Shown in pieces: positions 7,332 to 15,381 of a DNA stretch of 18,782 nt (positions within the stretch are counted from its first letter, which is position 1; the number at the start of each line of letters is the position of its first letter). A program made the translations under genes and the position numbers. Under the pieces are notes generated by a model that ran no database searches, was not told where the DNA came from, and saw only the letters and a list, made by a program, of their open reading frames with translations. The stretch is from positions 1-18,782 of the forward strand of contig JAZNYQ010000077.1 of the NCBI GenBank assembly GCA_045594545.1, written 5' to 3'. This stretch comes from CAKSHC01 sp045594545. Its GTDB lineage: Bacteria > Bacillota > Clostridia > Oscillospirales > UMGS1783.

Positions 7332-10300
7332 ATGGCAAGGACAATGAAAACCATGGATGGTAACAATGCCGCCGCTCATGTAGCATACGCCTTTACCGAC
7401 GTAGCCGGCATTTATCCCATCACCCCCTCATCGGTCATGGCTGAACACGTAGACGAGTGGTCGGCGAATGGTCGTGAAAACATCTTCGGACAGCAGGTTA
7501 AGGTTGCTGAAATGCAGAGTGAGGCCGGCGCTGCCGGTACCGTACACGGCTCTCTGGCCGCCGGTGCTCTGACCACTACCTTTACCGCTTCTCAAGGTCT
7601 GCTTTTGATGATCCCGAACATGTACAAGATCGCAGGCGAACTGCTCCCCGGCGTAATCCACTGCTCGGCTCGTGCACTCGCTTCTCATGCGCTCTCCATC
7701 TTCGGTGACCATCAGGACGTTATGGCCTGCCGTCAGACCGGCTTTGCTATGCTGGCCTCGACCAACCCTCAGGAAGTTATGGACCTCGGTGCCGTGGCTC
7801 ACATGGCCGCCATCAAGGGTCGCGTTCCCTTCCTGCATTTCTTCGACGGTTTCCGCACCTCCCACGAGATCCAGAAGATCGAGACTTGGGACTATGCCGA
7901 CCTGAAGGAAATGGTAGACATGGATGCCGTTATGGCCTTCCGCAAGAACGCCCTCAATCCGGAGCGTCCGGTTCTGCGCGGTACGGCTCAGAACCCCGAC
8001 ATCTACTTCCAGGCTCGTGAGGCTTGCAACAAGTACTACGATGCTCTGCCCGCTATCGTGGAAGAGTACATGGCTAAGGTCAATGCCAAGACCGGCAAGG
8101 ACTATCAGCTGTTCAACTACTACGGTGCTCCCGATGCCCAAACCGTTATCGTAGCCATGGGCTCGGTCAACGACACCATCGAAGAGACCATTGATTACCT
8201 CGTATCCAAGGGCGAGAAGGTCGGCCTGATCAAGGTTCGCCTCTACCGTCCGTTTGCTACCGAGAAGTTCCTGGCCGCCATCCCTGCCACCGCGAAGCGT
8301 CTGGCCGTGCTGGACCGCACCAAGGAAGCCGGTGCTATGGGCGAGCCTCTGTATCTGGATGTGGTTACTGCCGTAGCACAGGCCGGCATGAAAGTCGACG
8401 TAGTCGGCGGCCGTTACGGTTTGGGCTCCAAGGACACCACCCCCGGCGACATCATTGCCGTTTATCGCAATGCACAGTCGGCCAAGCCCAAGCGTTACTT
8501 CACCCTGTCCATCAACGATGACGTGACCAACCTGTCCCTGCCTGTTGTTGAAAATCCCGAAACCGCTCCTGCCGGCACCGTTGCCTGCAAGTTCTGGGGT
8601 CTGGGCTCTGACGGTACGGTCGGTGCCAACAAGAACTCCATCAAGATCATCGGTGACCACACCGATCAGTATGCACAGGCCTACTTCTCCTATGACTCGA
8701 AGAAGTCGGGCGGCGTTACCGTTTCTCACCTGCGTTTCGGTAAGAACCCCATTAAGTCTACCTATTTCGTAAACAAGGCTGACTTTGTGGCTTGCCATAA
8801 CGCTTCCTATGTTGACAAGTACGATATTACCGAAGATCTCAAAGAAGGCGCTTCCTTCCTGCTCAACTGCGGCTGGACCGCCGAGGAACTGGAGGACAAG
8901 CTTCCCGCTAAGTTCAAGAGAGATCTGGCTACCAAGAAGGTTAACTTCTACACCATCGACGGTGTGAAGATCGCCCGTGAACTGGGTCTGGGCAACCGTA
9001 TCAACATGGTTCTGCAGGCCGCTTTCTTCAACATTGCCAACATCATCCCCATTGATGATGCCGTCAAGTATATGAAGGATGCCGTGGTTAAGACCTACGG
9101 CCACAAGGGCGAAGACATCGTGAACATGAACCATGCCGCTATCGACCGTGGCGTGTCTGCCGCCGTGAAGATCGACGTTCCCGCTGCCTGGGCCGATGCC
9201 AAGGATGATGAGAAGGCCGCGGTTAAGACCGGCGCTTTGAACGGTTATGTAGACAATATCCTCGTTCCCATCAACGCTCAGCAGGGTGACAAGCTCCCCG
9301 TTTCCACCTTCGTGGATGCGGCTGACGGTACCTTCCCGCAGGGTTCTGCCGCTTATGAGAAGCGCGGCATTGCCGTGTTCGTTCCTCAGTGGATCGCTTC
9401 CAACTGCATTCAGTGCAACCAGTGCTCGCTGGTTTGCCCGCATGCCGTTATCCGTCCGGTTGTTATGAACGAAGAAGAGGCCGCTAATGCGCCTGCCGGC
9501 ATGGAACTGATCAAGATGAACGGCAAGGGGTGCGAGGGCTACAAGTACGGCATCACCGTATCGCAGCTTGACTGTACCGGTTGCGGCGTTTGTGCCAATG
9601 CTTGCTTGGCCAAGGAGAAGGCTCTGGTTATGAAGCCGCTGTCCGAAGAAGTAGCCAAGCAGGAGCAGTTCAACTATGCGGTTGAAAAGGTAGCTCCCAA
9701 GTCTGAACTCTACTCCAACACGCCGAAGGGTACCCAGTTCAATCAGCCGCTGCTCGAGTTCTCGGGCGCTTGCGCCGGTTGCGGTGAGACTCCGTATGCC
9801 AAGCTGGTTACTCAGATGTTCGGCGATCGTATGTATATTGCCAACGCCACCGGTTGCTCCTCTATCTGGGGCGGTTCGGCTCCCTCTACTCCGTACACCA
9901 CCAACCACAGAGGTTTCGGTCCCGCTTGGGCCAACTCGCTGTTTGAGGATAACGCGGAGTACGGTTACGGTATGTATCTGGGCGGCACACAGATCCGTGA
10001 GCGCCTGCTCGGTTACGTTAACGAGATCGAAGCCAATCCCTGCAGCGATGAAGTTGCCGCCGCTATCGCCGAGTACAAGGCTACCTATAACAAGGGCGCC
10101 GAGAATCGCGTAGCGACCGACAAGTTGATTGCCGTTCTCGAGAATTGCACTTGCTGCAAGAACAAGGAACTGGTTGATAAGATCCTTGCCGAGAAGGAAT
10201 ATTTGGCCAAGAAGAGCTTCTGGATCTTCGGTGGCGACGGTTGGGCTTACGATATCGGCTTCGGCGGGCTGGACCACGTACTGGCCCAGAACAAGGATGT

Positions 10301-10871
10301 CAATATCTTCGTCTTTGATACCGAGGTATATTCCAACACCGGCGGACAGTCTTCCAAGTCCACTCCGACCGGCGCTGTGGCTCAGTTCGCCGCTTCCGGT
10401 AAGGAGACTAAGAAGAAGAGTCTGGCTGAGATCGCTATGTCCTACGGCTATGTCTACACCGCACAGATCTGCATGGGTGACAATCCGGCTCAGTGCGTAA
10501 AGGCTCTGGCTGAGGCTGAGGCTTACAACGGCCCGTCCATCATCATTGCGTATGCTCCTTGTACCAACCACGGCATCAAGAAGGGCATGGGCTCCTCCAT
10601 GCTCGAAGCCAAGGCTGCCGTAGCCGCCGGTTACTGGCATTCCTTCCGCTTCAATCCTGCCGCTAAGGCTGAGGGCAAGAATCCGTTCACTCTGGATTCG
10701 AAGGCTCCCACCGCTTCTTACAAGGACTTCCTCATGGGCGAGGTTCGTTACAACTCCCTCACCCGCTCCTTCCCGGATCGTGCCGCTGAACTGTTTGACA
10801 CAGCAGAAGCCGCCGCTAAGGAACGCTATGAGCACCTCAAGAAGCTCGGCGACCTCTACAATGTAGAATAA
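7332..10871 (+). CDS. nifJ: Pyruvate:ferredoxin (flavodoxin) oxidoreductase
   Basis: This 1179-residue single-chain enzyme decarboxylates pyruvate with CoA to acetyl-CoA, CO2 and reduced ferredoxin, the main pyruvate outlet in anaerobic fermenters. Length matches the family. Domain I starts with the YPITPSS pyruvate-binding motif (28-34). The ferredoxin domain holds two 4Fe-4S sets: Cys692/695/698/702 and Cys748/751/754/758. The proximal cluster ligands are Cys814, 817, 842 and 1077, closely matching known enzymes. The thiamine diphosphate site is GDGWAYDIGFGG (968-979) with NTGGQ downstream. The start has AGGAGG seven bases upstream. Codon choice is strongly biased to C-ending codons, as expected for a very highly expressed protein, and this bias makes a 1135-codon shadow frame on the other strand. 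It stands alone between its own promoter and terminator. Confidence 0.97.
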   Translation: MARTMKTMDGNNAAAHVAYAFTDVAGIYPITPSSVMAEHVDEWSANGRENIFGQQVKVAEMQSEAGAAGTVHGSLAAGALTTTFTASQGLLLMIPNMYKIAGELLPGVIHCSARALASHALSIFGDHQDVMACRQTGFAMLASTNPQEVMDLGAVAHMAAIKGRVPFLHFFDGFRTSHEIQKIETWDYADLKEMVDMDAVMAFRKNALNPERPVLRGTAQNPDIYFQAREACNKYYDALPAIVEEYMAKVNAKTGKDYQLFNYYGAPDAQTVIVAMGSVNDTIEETIDYLVSKGEKVGLIKVRLYRPFATEKFLAAIPATAKRLAVLDRTKEAGAMGEPLYLDVVTAVAQAGMKVDVVGGRYGLGSKDTTPGDIIAVYRNAQSAKPKRYFTLSINDDVTNLSLPVVENPETAPAGTVACKFWGLGSDGTVGANKNSIKIIGDHTDQYAQAYFSYDSKKSGGVTVSHLRFGKNPIKSTYFVNKADFVACHNASYVDKYDITEDLKEGASFLLNCGWTAEELEDKLPAKFKRDLATKKVNFYTIDGVKIARELGLGNRINMVLQAAFFNIANIIPIDDAVKYMKDAVVKTYGHKGEDIVNMNHAAIDRGVSAAVKIDVPAAWADAKDDEKAAVKTGALNGYVDNILVPINAQQGDKLPVSTFVDAADGTFPQGSAAYEKRGIAVFVPQWIASNCIQCNQCSLVCPHAVIRPVVMNEEEAANAPAGMELIKMNGKGCEGYKYGITVSQLDCTGCGVCANACLAKEKALVMKPLSEEVAKQEQFNYAVEKVAPKSELYSNTPKGTQFNQPLLEFSGACAGCGETPYAKLVTQMFGDRMYIANATGCSSIWGGSAPSTPYTTNHRGFGPAWANSLFEDNAEYGYGMYLGGTQIRERLLGYVNEIEANPCSDEVAAAIAEYKATYNKGAENRVATDKLIAVLENCTCCKNKELVDKILAEKEYLAKKSFWIFGGDGWAYDIGFGGLDHVLAQNKDVNIFVFDTEVYSNTGGQSSKSTPTGAVAQFAASGKETKKKSLAEIAMSYGYVYTAQICMGDNPAQCVKALAEAEAYNGPSIIIAYAPCTNHGIKKGMGSSMLEAKAAVAAGYWHSFRFNPAAKAEGKNPFTLDSKAPTASYKDFLMGEVRYNSLTRSFPDRAAELFDTAEAAAKERYEHLKKLGDLYNVE

Positions 10872-10888
10872 CTGAATCTTTCGTGAAG

Positions 10889-10924
10889 AACGGGACGGCT
10901 CTCTTGCCGTCCCGTTTATTTTAT
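10889..10924 (+). terminator. Rho-independent terminator of nifJ
   Basis: AACGGGACGGC (10889-10899), loop TCTCTT, GCCGTCCCGTT (10906-10916), then TATTTTAT. The 11-base-pair stem is perfect. Its right arm also contains the -35 region of the next promoter. Confidence 0.88.
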
Positions 10925-10932
10925 GCTATAAT
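10904..10932 (+). promoter_or_regulatory. Promoter of the alarmone synthetase, nested in the nifJ terminator
   Basis: TTGCCG (10904-10909), 17-base spacer, perfect TATAAT (10927-10932) with extended TGC before it. The -35 hexamer spans the loop and right arm of the preceding terminator. The predicted transcript starts about 13 bases before the ATG, so the leader is little more than the ribosome binding site. Confidence 0.65.
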
Positions 10933-10952
10933 ACACCCATAAGGAGATGCTT

Positions 10953-11609
10953 ATGGAACAAACAATATATTTATCCCAACAGGATATTGATGAACTAATC
11001 GAAACCACTCGCCCCTTTGCCGAACTGATGATGCGCTACCGTTGCGCCATAAAAGAGGTGCAGACCAAGTTTGAGGTGCTGGACGAGGAATTTTCCATCC
11101 GCTACAACCGAAACCCCGTAGAGGCTATAAAAACGCGGCTAAAATCCCCACGCAGTATCTTCGGCAAGATGCAAAGAAATGATCTGCCCATTACGGTAGA
11201 GAATATCCGTGATCACCTTTCGGATATTGCCGGTATTCGTATTATTTGCTCCTACCCCGAGGATATTTACACGCTGTGTGATATGTTCCTGCGGCAGGAC
11301 GACGTGAAACTGATTCGCAAGAAAGACTACATTGCCAACCCCAAGGAGAACGGCTACCGCAGTTTGCATCTGATCGTGGAAGTGCCCATATTCCTGACCG
11401 ATGCCAAGGAATACGTGCGGGCGGAAGTACAGTTCCGCACCATTGCCATGGACTTTTGGGCATCCTTGGAGCATAAACTTAAATACAAAAAGGATATTCC
11501 CTATGCCGATGAGGTGGCGACGGAACTCAAAGACTGTGCCGAACAGATCGCCTATTTGGATCGGCGCATGGAGGCGGTACACCGCCATATTGAAGAACTG
11601 CAAAAATAA
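10953..11609 (+). CDS. Small alarmone synthetase, (p)ppGpp synthase of RelQ/RelP type
   Basis: The protein transfers pyrophosphate from ATP to GDP or GTP to make ppGpp/pppGpp. It has 218 residues and only the RelA/SpoT synthetase domain, with no hydrolase, TGS or ACT domains, which matches small alarmone synthetases (about 210 residues). Motifs: KSPRSIFGK (64-72), DIAGIRIIC (91-99), NPKENGYRSLHL (129-140) and EVQFRTIAMDFWASLEHK (158-175), the last typical of RelQ/YjbM and RelP/YwaC. The C-terminal helices (185-218) would form the tetramer interface. An ATG at 10947 directly abuts AAGGAG and is rejected; the ATG at 10953 has a six-base spacing. RelQ and RelP cannot be separated reliably here. 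Its own promoter suggests regulation by transcription, the usual mode for these enzymes. Confidence 0.93.
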   Translation: MEQTIYLSQQDIDELIETTRPFAELMMRYRCAIKEVQTKFEVLDEEFSIRYNRNPVEAIKTRLKSPRSIFGKMQRNDLPITVENIRDHLSDIAGIRIICSYPEDIYTLCDMFLRQDDVKLIRKKDYIANPKENGYRSLHLIVEVPIFLTDAKEYVRAEVQFRTIAMDFWASLEHKLKYKKDIPYADEVATELKDCAEQIAYLDRRMEAVHRHIEELQK

Positions 11610-11631
11610 AAGGACGCTTACGCGTCCTTTT
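11608..11631. terminator. Two-way terminator overlapping both convergent stop codons
   Basis: AAAAGGACGC, loop TTAC (11618-11621), GCGTCCTTTT. It serves both the alarmone synthetase and plsY. The alarmone synthetase stop codon overlaps the left A-run, and the plsY stop codon (11618-11620) lies in the loop. Confidence 0.87.
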
Positions 11632-12262
11632 TCTTTTTCCCTAAACGGTTTTCGGTACCGTTTATCAGTCGTTTAATATTTTCGCGGTGGGTAAAGACCA
11701 GTAACAGTCCGAAGAAAAATACCGTACCCACATACATCCACACCTGCTCACTGGGCAGTTGATCGACAAAGCGCCGCAACACAAAGGCCGAGAGCGGACC
11801 GGTAACGGTGGTGGAGAGGCTGGCGATGGACATATACTTGGTGGTGATCAATAAGATAATAAACACCGCTAACATACATAAAAACATACGCCAATCGAGC
11901 AAAATCAGCATACCGCCGATGGTGGCTACGCCCTTCCCGCCTCGGAATCCGAAGACGGCGGGATAGATATGCCCAATGGCGGCAAACAGACCGGATATCG
12001 CAATGGCCAACAGGTTACTTCCATCGCCCACGATCACAAAGGCGCCGAGGTAACAAGCCAGCACGCCTTTCCCGATATCAAAGAGCATAACCGTGGTACC
12101 GAACGGCCAACCGAAGACACGGAAGGCATTGGTTGTACCGGCGTTATTGCTGCCAAAGTGCCGAATATCTTTCTTAAACAAAAGATTTGATCCGATAATA
12201 GCAATGTTGATATTGCCTAGGCAGTAGGCAACGACAGCGGCAATCAGATATTTCCAAAACAT
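11618..12262 (-). CDS. plsY: Acyl-phosphate:glycerol-3-phosphate acyltransferase PlsY
   Basis: This integral membrane enzyme moves the acyl group from acyl-phosphate to glycerol-3-phosphate, the first step of phospholipid synthesis in most Gram-positive bacteria. It has 214 residues and several hydrophobic helices. Family motifs are present: GSNNAGTTN (37-45), GHIYPAVFGFRGGKGVAT (97-114) and HRENIKRLINGTE (192-204), ending with a lysine-rich tail. GSNNAGTTN differs from the more usual GSGNIGATN but keeps the pattern. It starts four bases after der, and its ribosome binding site AGGTGAGG includes the der stop codon, so translation is coupled. The acyl-phosphate-making partner PlsX is not in this window. 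Confidence 0.95.
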   Translation of the reverse strand: MFWKYLIAAVVAYCLGNINIAIIGSNLLFKKDIRHFGSNNAGTTNAFRVFGWPFGTTVMLFDIGKGVLACYLGAFVIVGDGSNLLAIAISGLFAAIGHIYPAVFGFRGGKGVATIGGMLILLDWRMFLCMLAVFIILLITTKYMSIASLSTTVTGPLSAFVLRRFVDQLPSEQVWMYVGTVFFFGLLLVFTHRENIKRLINGTENRLGKKKKDA

Positions 12263-12266
12263 AGCC

Positions 12267-13589
12267 TCACCTATTCTCCTTCTCGTCCCGCTCCCGCACC
12301 AGAATGCGGATAGGCGTTCCGGTCAATCCAAAGGTTTCACGGATACAGTTCTCAATATACCGCTTATACGAAAAATGGAACAGACGTTTATCGTTACAGA
12401 ACACCACAAACGTTGGCGGCCGCACACTGGCCTGTGTAATATAATACAAACGCAAACGGCGTCCCTTATCCGAGGGCGGCTGCACCTTAGTCACCGCATC
12501 AGCCAGCATGGAATTGAGGCGACCGGTGGGAATGCGCATGCAGTTCTGCGCATTCACGGCGTTGATCAGCGGAAACAGTTTGTCCACACGCTGAGAGGTT
12601 TTGGCCGAGATAAACTCAATGGGCGCATAGTCCATAAAAGACAATCGACCTTTGATCTCCTTCTTGAGTTTCTCCATCGTGCCCGTTTCCTTATCCACGT
12701 CATCCCACTTATTGGCGACCACTACGCAGGCCTTGCCCAGATCGTCGGCATAACCGGCAATTTTGGTGTCCTGCTCGGTCACACCCTCGCGGGCATCAAT
12801 GAGCACCAGCACCACATCGGCCCGTTCTACGGCCATATAGGAGCGCAAAACGCTGTATTTTTCGATATTCTCGTCGACCTTGCTCTTACGGCGCAGACCG
12901 GCGGTGTCGATAAGCATATATTTGCCATGTTCATTCTCATAGAATGCGTCAATCGCATCGCGGGTGGTGCCGGCAATATTGGAAACGATGGAACGCTCCT
13001 TGCCCAAAATGCAATTGAGCAATGAGGATTTCCCCACGTTTGGCTTACCGATGATCGCAACCTTGATCCGATCGCTTTCCTCGTCCTCGTTATCCTCAGG
13101 CAGAAGTTCACACACACGGTCGAGCAGATCGCCGGTGCCGTGGCCATGGACGGCCGATACGGCAAAGACGTCTTCAAACCCAAGGTTAAAAAACTCATAG
13201 AATTCCGGCGGTTCGGCACCGACACTATCGCATTTATTGACACAGACAATGACCGGTTTGTTGCTATGGCGCAACATATGAGCCACTGCTTCGTCGGTTG
13301 CCGTAATGCCTGTGGTAATATCGCAGATCAGCAGCACGACATCGGCGCCGTCAATGGCCAGTTGGGCCTGCTCTCGAATCTTAGACAAGATCACATCCCC
13401 CGTATCCGGCTCGATCCCGCCGGTATCGATGAGAGTAAAGGAGTGATCGAGCCAACTGCACGAAGCGTGCAGACGATCACGAGTTACACCGGGGACATTG
13501 TCTACGATAGACAAGCGCTGACCGGCTAATTTATTAAAAAGGGTCGATTTCCCCACATTGGGGCGACCGACGACAGCAACAACTGCCAT
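12267..13589 (-). CDS. der: Ribosome-assembly GTPase Der (EngA)
   Basis: Der is an essential GTPase that helps mature the 50S ribosomal subunit. The 440-residue length is typical. It has two G domains in tandem: the first with GRPNVGKS (8-15), DTGG (55-58) and NKCD (118-121); the second with GKPNVGKS (181-188), DTAG (228-231) and NKWD (293-296). An acidic linker (165-173) joins them and a KH-like RNA-binding domain fills about 350-436. All nucleotide-binding motifs are intact. The ribosome binding site is AAAGGAGGT with good spacing. Upstream is rpmF on the same strand, but a terminator lies between, so der and plsY depend on read-through or a promoter I could not find. Confidence 0.97.
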   Translation of the reverse strand: MAVVAVVGRPNVGKSTLFNKLAGQRLSIVDNVPGVTRDRLHASCSWLDHSFTLIDTGGIEPDTGDVILSKIREQAQLAIDGADVVLLICDITTGITATDEAVAHMLRHSNKPVIVCVNKCDSVGAEPPEFYEFFNLGFEDVFAVSAVHGHGTGDLLDRVCELLPEDNEDEESDRIKVAIIGKPNVGKSSLLNCILGKERSIVSNIAGTTRDAIDAFYENEHGKYMLIDTAGLRRKSKVDENIEKYSVLRSYMAVERADVVLVLIDAREGVTEQDTKIAGYADDLGKACVVVANKWDDVDKETGTMEKLKKEIKGRLSFMDYAPIEFISAKTSQRVDKLFPLINAVNAQNCMRIPTGRLNSMLADAVTKVQPPSDKGRRLRLYYITQASVRPPTFVVFCNDKRLFHFSYKRYIENCIRETFGLTGTPIRILVRERDEKENR

Positions 13590-13606
13590 ACCTTACCTCC
13601 TTTGAT

Positions 13607-13641
13607 AAAAAAAGAGAAGGAAACTTATCGTCGCCTTCTCT
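13607..13641 (-). terminator. Terminator or attenuator between rpmF and der
   Basis: On the minus strand AGAGAAGG (13641-13634), a 13-base loop, CCTTCTCT (13620-13613), then a seven-T run. The long loop and same-strand der gene right after suggest partial termination. Confidence 0.7.
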
Positions 13642-13646
13642 GTTTT

Positions 13647-13832
13647 TTACGCCTCTTCCTTTTTCACGACCAGATTACCGTCATAGTAACCACAATTATC
13701 GCACACTCTATGGGGAGCGATCAGCTCGCCGCACTGCTTGCACTTCGTGAGCGCCGGAGCGTCCAGCTTCCAGACATTGGAACGACGCAGATCTCTTCTG
13801 GATTTTGATGTTTTTCTCTTGGGAACCGCCAT
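13647..13832 (-). CDS. rpmF: 50S ribosomal protein L32
   Basis: The 61-residue protein is a small zinc-ribbon component of the large ribosomal subunit. The N-terminus MAVPKRKTSKSRRD is the classic L32 signature. The zinc site is complete, with Cys31, Cys34, Cys44 and Cys47, so this is the zinc-binding form and not the zinc-independent paralogue. The ribosome binding site AAGGAGGTG is near perfect. It follows yceD by 34 bases, the usual order in bacteria, and is transcribed from the promoter at 14336-14364. Confidence 0.97.
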   Translation of the reverse strand: MAVPKRKTSKSRRDLRRSNVWKLDAPALTKCKQCGELIAPHRVCDNCGYYDGNLVVKKEEA

Positions 13833-13866
13833 CTATGACACCTCCTTAACCGGGTTTTATAACTTA

Positions 13867-14310
13867 TCAAGCCGTATGGTCGCAACTGCCGTGATTAAGA
13901 TCCTGACCGCAGATCGGGCACAAGCCCTTGCAATCGGGAGAACAGAGAAGCTTTGACGGATATTCATCAAACAGGGCTTCTTCCACAGCACAGCTCAGAT
14001 CAATGAAGTGGCCGTTTTCAATACTGACCAGATCATCGCCAACCCCATCGGGGCCGATAAAGCATTCGAGAGGTACATCCACCTTGAAGTTTACATCCGT
14101 CAGACACCGTGCACATGGCGCTACGGCCTGTCCTTGAATGGTCGCCTCAATGGCAATGCCTTGATATCGATTGCGTACCGTACCTTTTACCTGTACCATT
14201 CCGAACGGACGGACATTGTCCCCCATTTCCAGAGCCGAAAAATCCTTTTCGCACTCAAACGACAGTACAAATTTTTCACTGGCCAGCACTTGACCGATAT
14301 TCAACTTCAT
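13867..14310 (-). CDS. yceD: YceD family protein (DUF177)
   Basis: This protein belongs to a conserved family encoded just before rpmF and linked to 23S rRNA or 50S maturation; the exact activity is not settled for this lineage. It has 147 residues from the ATG at 14310. The cysteine pattern is Cys66-x2-Cys69, then a C-terminal cluster Cys123, Cys127, Cys131, Cys134 and Cys143 in the family motif CSPDCKGLCPICGQDLN, which probably binds zinc. An earlier ATG at 14316 lies only one base from the GAGG and is less likely than 14310, which has seven. It forms an operon with rpmF. Confidence 0.92.
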   Translation of the reverse strand: MKLNIGQVLASEKFVLSFECEKDFSALEMGDNVRPFGMVQVKGTVRNRYQGIAIEATIQGQAVAPCARCLTDVNFKVDVPLECFIGPDGVGDDLVSIENGHFIDLSCAVEEALFDEYPSKLLCSPDCKGLCPICGQDLNHGSCDHTA

Positions 14311-14335
14311 ACTCATACCTCAATACGCATATTAC

Positions 14336-14364
14336 ATTATACATATTTGACCGCTTACTGTCAA
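14336..14364 (-). promoter_or_regulatory. Perfect consensus promoter of yceD-rpmF
   Basis: On the minus strand TTGACA (14364-14359), exactly 17 bases, TATAAT (14341-14336). Both hexamers are perfect. It lies 26 bases upstream of the yceD start and suits constitutive high expression of a ribosomal protein operon. Confidence 0.88.
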
Positions 14365-14385
14365 GCAATTTCTTCATTTTTCGCA

Positions 14386-15267
14386 CTAATGTTTTGGAAT
14401 ATATCGTCCACGGTGACGAGGCAAGGGTACTGCCGAACCAACCATGGCATGCCGACGCATATTTACGGGGACTCCCTGATGAATATTTGTACCCGCCACG
14501 GCAAGGAGCATCAAGCAAAAATCACAAAGCAGATCCTCAATCGGGATCAATCCCACATAGGCCGGTGCCTGTATTACCGAAAAGACCAAAGTTGCCACAC
14601 TGGAAAGAGCGAGCAACACGGCGGCAACCGATGTGCATACGGCAAAAGCGGGCTTTACCGTCATATCCAACAGACTGCGCCCCAGATACGACAGGAAGAG
14701 CAATCCCGCACAACAACTCAGCAATAAAATCGCATAGGTATCCACCGACGGGTTCATGGTAATGGTCATAAACGATTCAATTAAGCGAATTACATACAAC
14801 CCGATCGGGCCGAGAATCAGAATCAGGCTGGTTGTGGACGGCAAACGGGTGCCTACACGGCACAACAAGAAGAAAAACCCAACGGCCAATACTGACAGTA
14901 CCACTTTCGCCAAGGCAAGCCAAGGCAGGCGGATCTGGTACATCATCATGTTCATGGAAAATTCTTGCCACAGCCCCACTAAAGACATAGCCAATTTTAC
15001 GGCATACCCTAAGATACCCACGCCGGCCATAACGCGAAAAAGCACGCTGTCCCCCAATTTCATTTCCTGCTTGGGATAGACAACCGGAATCACCGTTGCC
15101 GCAATCACAAGCGCACAAACGGCGATTTGAATGATGCTCCATAAAAGAGATTGGCTATATCCGTTGATCGGATCGGTACCCAGAAGCAGAACAAACATGC
15201 GAGCTAAGCTCACCAGACCGATGCCGATACTTAAAATTGTGATTCGATTTTTTCTCAAAAAGTCCAA
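14386..15267 (-). CDS. Unrecognised membrane protein with eight predicted helices
   Basis: I do not recognise the family. The 293-residue protein is hydrophobic, with likely transmembrane helices near residues 9-30, 41-64, 75-97, 115-137, 146-168, 177-199, 206-232 and 238-261. A short basic tail rich in Arg and His follows (271-293). There is no signal peptidase site, ATP-binding motif or obvious catalytic signature; Glu164 and Glu244/Asp245 are the main acidic residues near helices. The start is a TTG at 15267: no ATG lies nearby in frame, AGAGGTGA stands seven bases upstream, and a good promoter is at 15289-15317. The first internal Met (24) would remove the first helix. The gene ends 22 bases before the yceD promoter with no visible terminator, so it may read into yceD. 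Confidence 0.8.
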   Translation of the reverse strand: MDFLRKNRITILSIGIGLVSLARMFVLLLGTDPINGYSQSLLWSIIQIAVCALVIAATVIPVVYPKQEMKLGDSVLFRVMAGVGILGYAVKLAMSLVGLWQEFSMNMMMYQIRLPWLALAKVVLSVLAVGFFFLLCRVGTRLPSTTSLILILGPIGLYVIRLIESFMTITMNPSVDTYAILLLSCCAGLLFLSYLGRSLLDMTVKPAFAVCTSVAAVLLALSSVATLVFSVIQAPAYVGLIPIEDLLCDFCLMLLAVAGTNIHQGVPVNMRRHAMVGSAVPLPRHRGRYIPKH

Positions 15268-15288
15268 CTTCGATTCACCTCTTATAGT

Positions 15289-15317
15289 ATTCTACCGCAT
15301 TTTGATAAAAATTCCAA
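15289..15317 (-). promoter_or_regulatory. Promoter of the eight-helix membrane protein
   Basis: On the minus strand TTGGAA (15317-15312), 17-base spacer, TAGAAT (15294-15289), four and five of six to consensus. It lies 21 bases before the TTG start and supports that start. Confidence 0.55.
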
Positions 15318-15339
15318 TAGGAAAAACGAAAAAATATCA

Positions 15340-15374
15340 AGAAAAGATAAAGCCGCATGGCATTCGCCATGCGG
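15340..15374 (-). terminator. Terminator of the GH3 gene
   Basis: On the minus strand CCGCATGGC (15374-15366), loop GAAT, GCCATGCGG (15361-15353), followed by a T-rich stretch. It starts eight bases after the stop codon. A close relative of this palindrome occurs upstream of the same gene (16985-17005). Confidence 0.8.
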
Positions 15375-15381
15375 TTTTCTC

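Noticed and set aside
7428..10835. 1135-codon open frame on the minus strand opposite nifJ
   Set aside because: The nifJ codon bias avoids the codons that would read as stops on the other strand. The plus-strand product has every cluster and cofactor motif; the antisense product has no recognisable domain or ribosome binding site.
14008..14762. Overlapping 239- and 217-codon plus-strand frames
   Set aside because: They run across yceD, its perfect promoter and the end of the membrane protein gene in antisense, with unusual composition and no start signals.
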